Source of the DNA: Vacuolonema iberomarrocanum LEGE 07170
GTDB lineage: Bacteria > Cyanobacteriota > Cyanobacteriia > Elainellales > Elainellaceae
Assembly (NCBI GenBank): GCA_015207365.1
Contig: JADEXA010000040.1
Span: 1 to 64,000 of the forward strand
DNA length: 64,000 bases
Direction: 5' to 3'
Shown here: piece by piece, positions 60,954 through 64,000 of the stretch
Numbering within the stretch: the stretch's first letter is position 1
Layout of the letters: each line of letters starts with the position of its first letter
Notes under the pieces: model-generated
Seen by the model: only the letters and a program-made list of their open reading frames with translations
Told to the model about the DNA's origin: nothing
The model's database searches: none
Position numbers and translations under genes: made by a program

Positions 60954-61748
60954 TTAGCCTAAGTTAAACAAGCCAATGAGGATGAGAATTCCCCCGAGCA
61001 CCAGGCAACCGATGAATACGTAGCGGAGTGTTTTTGCCTGCTGTTGAGCTTTGCGGGTCACTTCTTCGGCGGTCCGCATGGCAACCAGGAATTTCTTATC
61101 GCCGTCAGCGGGCTTTTGCAGGCAAAGGCGATCGCCCCGATCGGCCACGGTCGCTACGATGGTAGCTCGACGATGTAAGGGCAGAATACTTTCGCGATAG
61201 TGATAGCCCAAGGTTTGCCGCCCAGACTTAGGGCGACCCACCGACATGGAAAAACCGCCAAAGGAAATCTGTCCGCCTTGTTCGGGGCGAAACTCATCCA
61301 AGACTTTCTCGGTTTCGATCTCGGCTCCATGCAAATCGACATCCAGTTCGCCCGTTTCGTCCTTTAAGCGAAACGGCGTGGACTGGGTATTGTTGGACAT
61401 GGTTTCGGAGCCTTTTTGGGTCTCTCGAACCGTCTTTCCATCCTCTTTCTTCGTGACGGTTTCCTCGTATTCCCGCTCGACCTGCATTTTGTAGTGGACG
61501 CAGGGTTGCTGGCTCAGCGGAGCCGTAAGGGGGCGATCGCACACGACTTCTCCCGACACCTTGACATACTCACGCCAACTGCCGCCGCCAATTTCCTGGG
61601 CAATTTCCTTCGCCATCCGCAGCAAATCGGCCACAGTTGCTGCACGAGCAATGCGTACACAGTAGGCTCGCTGGTTCTGGTTCCGCTGGGCAAAAAACAG
61701 CCCAACACCAATCAGCAAAACAACCACGCCCAAAATAATGAAACCCAT
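60954..61748 (-). CDS. GIDE-domain membrane protein (MAPL/Mul1-like, no RING)
   Basis: A 264-residue protein with transmembrane helices at each end (about 1-20, GFIILGVVVLLIGVGLFFAQ, and about 240-262, YVFIGCLVLGGILILIGL) and a central GIDE domain (VKVSGEVVCDRPLTAPLSQQ, CVHYKMQVEREYEETVTKK, PFRLKDETGELDVDLHGAE). GIDE is the domain between the two helices of mitochondrial E3 ligase Mul1; bacterial forms lack the RING. It lies near lemA and the M48 gene, so a membrane stress role is likely. The ATG at 61748 has GGAGG upstream; a TTG six codons earlier does not. Confidence 0.88.
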   Translation of the reverse strand: MGFIILGVVVLLIGVGLFFAQRNQNQRAYCVRIARAATVADLLRMAKEIAQEIGGGSWREYVKVSGEVVCDRPLTAPLSQQPCVHYKMQVEREYEETVTKKEDGKTVRETQKGSETMSNNTQSTPFRLKDETGELDVDLHGAEIETEKVLDEFRPEQGGQISFGGFSMSVGRPKSGRQTLGYHYRESILPLHRRATIVATVADRGDRLCLQKPADGDKKFLVAMRTAEEVTRKAQQQAKTLRYVFIGCLVLGGILILIGLFNLG

Positions 61749-62073
61749 AACGCCATCGCCTCCCAATCCATCAGCCCTGTATTAGATTCAAGTGTCATCC
61801 AGGGCAATCCCGATAAAAATCCGTTAAGCCTGTCTCCACAAGAAAATCAGACTATCGCCATTAGCCTACCCATTCCACCCAACGGCTTCACGACGCAGAG
61901 AGCAGTTGCAATATTTTGTAAAGCCGTGGTAAATCCCAAACCCTATCAGGATTTTCAGTCCACGAAATAGGCTGTATGCCTGCCTATGTAGCGGTTTGTA
62001 TCGCAATATTGCCATTTGCAACATCCCTTCCCGCCTCATGGCACACTGACGAGGTATTTGCTGAGTTGCATGA
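61749..62073. other. 325-bp divergent region
   Basis: Between the GIDE-domain gene and idi-2. It presumably contains both promoters; nothing else is recognised. Confidence 0.5.
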
Positions 62074-63204
62074 TTGTTTGCCATTGTGAATTTCCCTCGT
62101 CATTCCCCTATTTCATCTGAAACCTCTCTTCAAGCTAGCGGTGGCGTTGTGCCGCCAGCCTCGTTAGCAGAAACCGAAACCCAAAGCCGCAAAGCCGATC
62201 ACCTGCGCGTTTGCCTAGAAGAGGATGTGCAATTTCGGCAAATCACAAACGGCTTGGATCGCTACCGCTTGCAGCACTGTTGTCTACCCGAGCTGGATTG
62301 GAATGAGGTTGACCTCTGCACAACATTTTTGGGCAAGCCGCTCAATGCCCCTGTTCTGATTTCGTCAATGACGGGTGGTACCGAACAGGCACAGCAAATC
62401 AACCAGCGCCTAGCGGCGATCGCCCAGCAGTACAACTTCGCGATGGGGGTTGGGTCTCAGCGGGTTGCGCTAGAAAAGCCAGAGGTGCGCACTACCTTTG
62501 ATGTGCGGGCGATCGCCCCCGATATTCTGTTATTCGCCAATCTGGGGGCGGTACAGCTCAACTATGGGTGTGGGCTGGAGGACTGTCAGCGGTTGGTGGA
62601 TTGGCTCCAGGCGGATGCGTTGATTTTGCACCTCAATCCGTTGCAAGAGAGTGTGCAGACGCGGGGCGATCGCAATTTTCGCGGCTTATTCCAAAAAATT
62701 GAGCAAATTTGTGCCAAATTGCCCGTGCCTGTCATCGCCAAGGAAGTTGGGAATGGGATCTCTGCACCCATTGCAAAGCGGTTGGTAGACGTAGGGGTAG
62801 GGGCGATCGATGTGGCCGGTGCCGGAGGTACGTCCTGGGCCAAGGTAGAAAGTGGCCGTGCCCATGACTCCCAGCAGCGACGGTTGGGAGCAACTTTTGC
62901 CGATTGGGGCATTCCCACAGCAGAGTGCATTGTAGGCATCCGTTCCGTTGCCCCACAGGTGCCGTTGATCGCCTCGGGAGGCTTGCGAAATGGGCTGGAT
63001 GTGGCTAAGGCGATCGCCCTTGGAGCCGACCTTGGTGGCCTGGCCCTCCCCTTCCTCCAGTCTGCCGACCACTCGGAAGCGGCGCTGGAAGAACAAGCAG
63101 AGTTGCTCGTTGCAGAACTACGCACGGCCCTATTCTGCACGGGTAGTGCTAATTTCGCCGACCTCCGGCAACCTGGGATCTTGCAACCCATAACATCCCA
63201 CTAA
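62074..63204 (+). CDS. fni: type 2 isopentenyl-diphosphate delta-isomerase
   Basis: A 376-residue FMN/NAD(P)H-dependent enzyme interconverting isopentenyl and dimethylallyl diphosphate, feeding carotenoid, chlorophyll phytyl and quinone side-chain synthesis. Recognised by SSMTGGTEQAQQINQRLAAI, MGVGSQRVALE, NLGAVQLNYG, LHLNPLQE and VAGAGGTSWAKVE. The start is uncertain: TTG at 62074 or GTG at 62086, neither with a good ribosome binding site, and the first ~40 residues are unconserved. pdxJ follows on the same strand. Confidence 0.93.
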   Translation: MFAIVNFPRHSPISSETSLQASGGVVPPASLAETETQSRKADHLRVCLEEDVQFRQITNGLDRYRLQHCCLPELDWNEVDLCTTFLGKPLNAPVLISSMTGGTEQAQQINQRLAAIAQQYNFAMGVGSQRVALEKPEVRTTFDVRAIAPDILLFANLGAVQLNYGCGLEDCQRLVDWLQADALILHLNPLQESVQTRGDRNFRGLFQKIEQICAKLPVPVIAKEVGNGISAPIAKRLVDVGVGAIDVAGAGGTSWAKVESGRAHDSQQRRLGATFADWGIPTAECIVGIRSVAPQVPLIASGGLRNGLDVAKAIALGADLGGLALPFLQSADHSEAALEEQAELLVAELRTALFCTGSANFADLRQPGILQPITSH

Positions 63205-63422
63205 CGACCGACTCTTTTACCCCCAAAACTCAGCGTCGCTAATTGAGGGGATGATGTCTTCCGAGTAAGAACAGGGCGGCCCCTGCTCGGGAAAAATCAC
63301 CCTAGGATTCTGCGACCACAAAATTCATCTAAAAATCCCACAGGCTCATCATTTCCGCCGCTGCCAATGGCATCATGGAAGATGTCCGAAATTTCGTCAA
63401 TCAATATTGGGAGAGCAATGTT

Positions 63423-64000
63423 TTGCCAACCTTAGGGGTCAACATTGATCATGTCGCCACTATTCGTCAGGCACGCCGGACGGTAGAGCCGGATCCCGTG
63501 GCGGCAGCCGTCCTCGCAGAGTTGGGCGGAGCCGATGGCATCACGGTTCATTTGCGAGAAGATCGGCGACATATCCAAGATCGAGATGTACGGCTGTTGC
63601 GCCAAACCGTGCGCACTCACCTCAATCTCGAAATGGCCGCAACGGATGAGATGGTGGCGATCGCCCTTGATGTGCAACCCGACTACATTACCCTCGTCCC
63701 TGAACGGCGCGAAGAAGTGACCACTGAAGGGGGATTGGACGTTGCCGGACAGCAAGACCGCATGACGAGTGTGGTCGCTCAACTCCAGGGGGCAGGCATT
63801 CCCGTAAGTCTATTCATTGATCCTGAAGCGAGCCAGATTCAAGCCGCAGCGGCGATCGGAGCCAAATTTATCGAGCTGCATACTGGAACCTACGCTGAGA
63901 CCAAAGATGAGGCTACCCAGGAAAAAGAACTGACGGTACTAGCGCAAGCCTGTAAGCAGGCGCTGACCCACAATCTGCGCATCAATGCTGGCCATGGTCT
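63423..64000 (+). CDS. pdxJ: pyridoxine 5'-phosphate synthase (3' partial)
   Basis: The open frame runs to the window end, so the gene is truncated here. PdxJ condenses 1-deoxy-xylulose 5-phosphate with 3-amino-2-oxopropyl phosphate to form pyridoxine 5'-phosphate (vitamin B6). Visible family parts: LPTLGVNIDHVATIRQARRT, GADGITVHLREDRRHIQDRD, VQPDYITLVPERREEVTTEG and GAKFIELHTGTYA. The usual N-terminus fits the TTG at 63423, with GGGAGAG upstream; an in-frame ATG at 63375 would add 16 residues. The deoxyxylulose substrate is shared with isoprenoid synthesis, of which the preceding gene is part. Confidence 0.95.
   Translation, partial: MPTLGVNIDHVATIRQARRTVEPDPVAAAVLAELGGADGITVHLREDRRHIQDRDVRLLRQTVRTHLNLEMAATDEMVAIALDVQPDYITLVPERREEVTTEGGLDVAGQQDRMTSVVAQLQGAGIPVSLFIDPEASQIQAAAAIGAKFIELHTGTYAETKDEATQEKELTVLAQACKQALTHNLRINAGHG

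Overview
The window is chromosomal DNA from a cyanobacterium. The evidence is the dense scatter of the HIP1 octamer GCGATCGC, a carotenoid-binding protein of the orange carotenoid protein family, a phylloquinone-pathway DHNA-CoA thioesterase, a System II cytochrome c assembly gene (ccs1), and a ribosomal-protein gene order typical of the phylum. Genus cannot be fixed from this sequence alone.

Layout. (1) 1-24.9 kb is accessory and housekeeping DNA. It starts with the 3' part of a NACHT-type protein ending in near-identical HEAT repeats, followed by an M3 oligopeptidase, a nucleoside hydrolase, a helical carotenoid protein, a CocE-type hydrolase, a Uma2 nuclease, a GNAT acetyltransferase, a SLATT/RipA-like membrane protein, a ZIP-like membrane protein with a flavodoxin-family protein, a UPF0175/DUF3368 toxin-antitoxin pair, a BrnA-like antitoxin coupled to a second Uma2 protein, an ABC exporter, MenI-type thioesterase, a YggT protein, a TPR protein, aspartate ammonia-lyase and a DUF362 protein. 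Gene-free gaps here carry several small palindromic repeat elements. (2) 25.1-27.1 kb holds mnmG. (3) 27.1-30.9 kb is an A+T-richer island with no HIP1 site. It encodes a small Pepco-like protein, a caspase fused to a formylglycine-generating-enzyme-like domain, a convergent membrane-anchored DUF4041/GIY-YIG coiled-coil protein and a small coiled-coil ORF. I regard it as a candidate biological-conflict (defence or cell-death) locus. (4) 31.1-33.8 kb is clpB. (5) 34.3-52.8 kb is the ribosomal-protein superoperon, rplC to prfA, including secY, adk, infA, rpmJ, rpoA and truA. As is usual in cyanobacteria, rpsJ, rpsN, rpmD, map and rpsD are absent from it. (6) 52.9-64 kb carries ccs1, serS, an M15 peptidase with a duplicated N-terminal module, an M48 protease/LemA/GIDE group, idi-2 and the 5' part of pdxJ.

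How the genes work together. The 18-kb superoperon supplies ribosome subunits, the translocon, the RNA polymerase alpha subunit and a release factor in one block, with at least one internal promoter visible before rpmJ. The M48-LemA-GIDE group is a membrane proteostasis set. The accessory left half and the 27-31 kb island contain many families associated with genome conflict (NACHT/HEAT, caspase-FGE, GIY-YIG, SLATT-like, Uma2, UPF0175/DUF3368, BrnA). At least two families of hairpin-forming repeats occur twice each in this window. One of them shows compensatory base changes, so its folded structure appears to be what is conserved.
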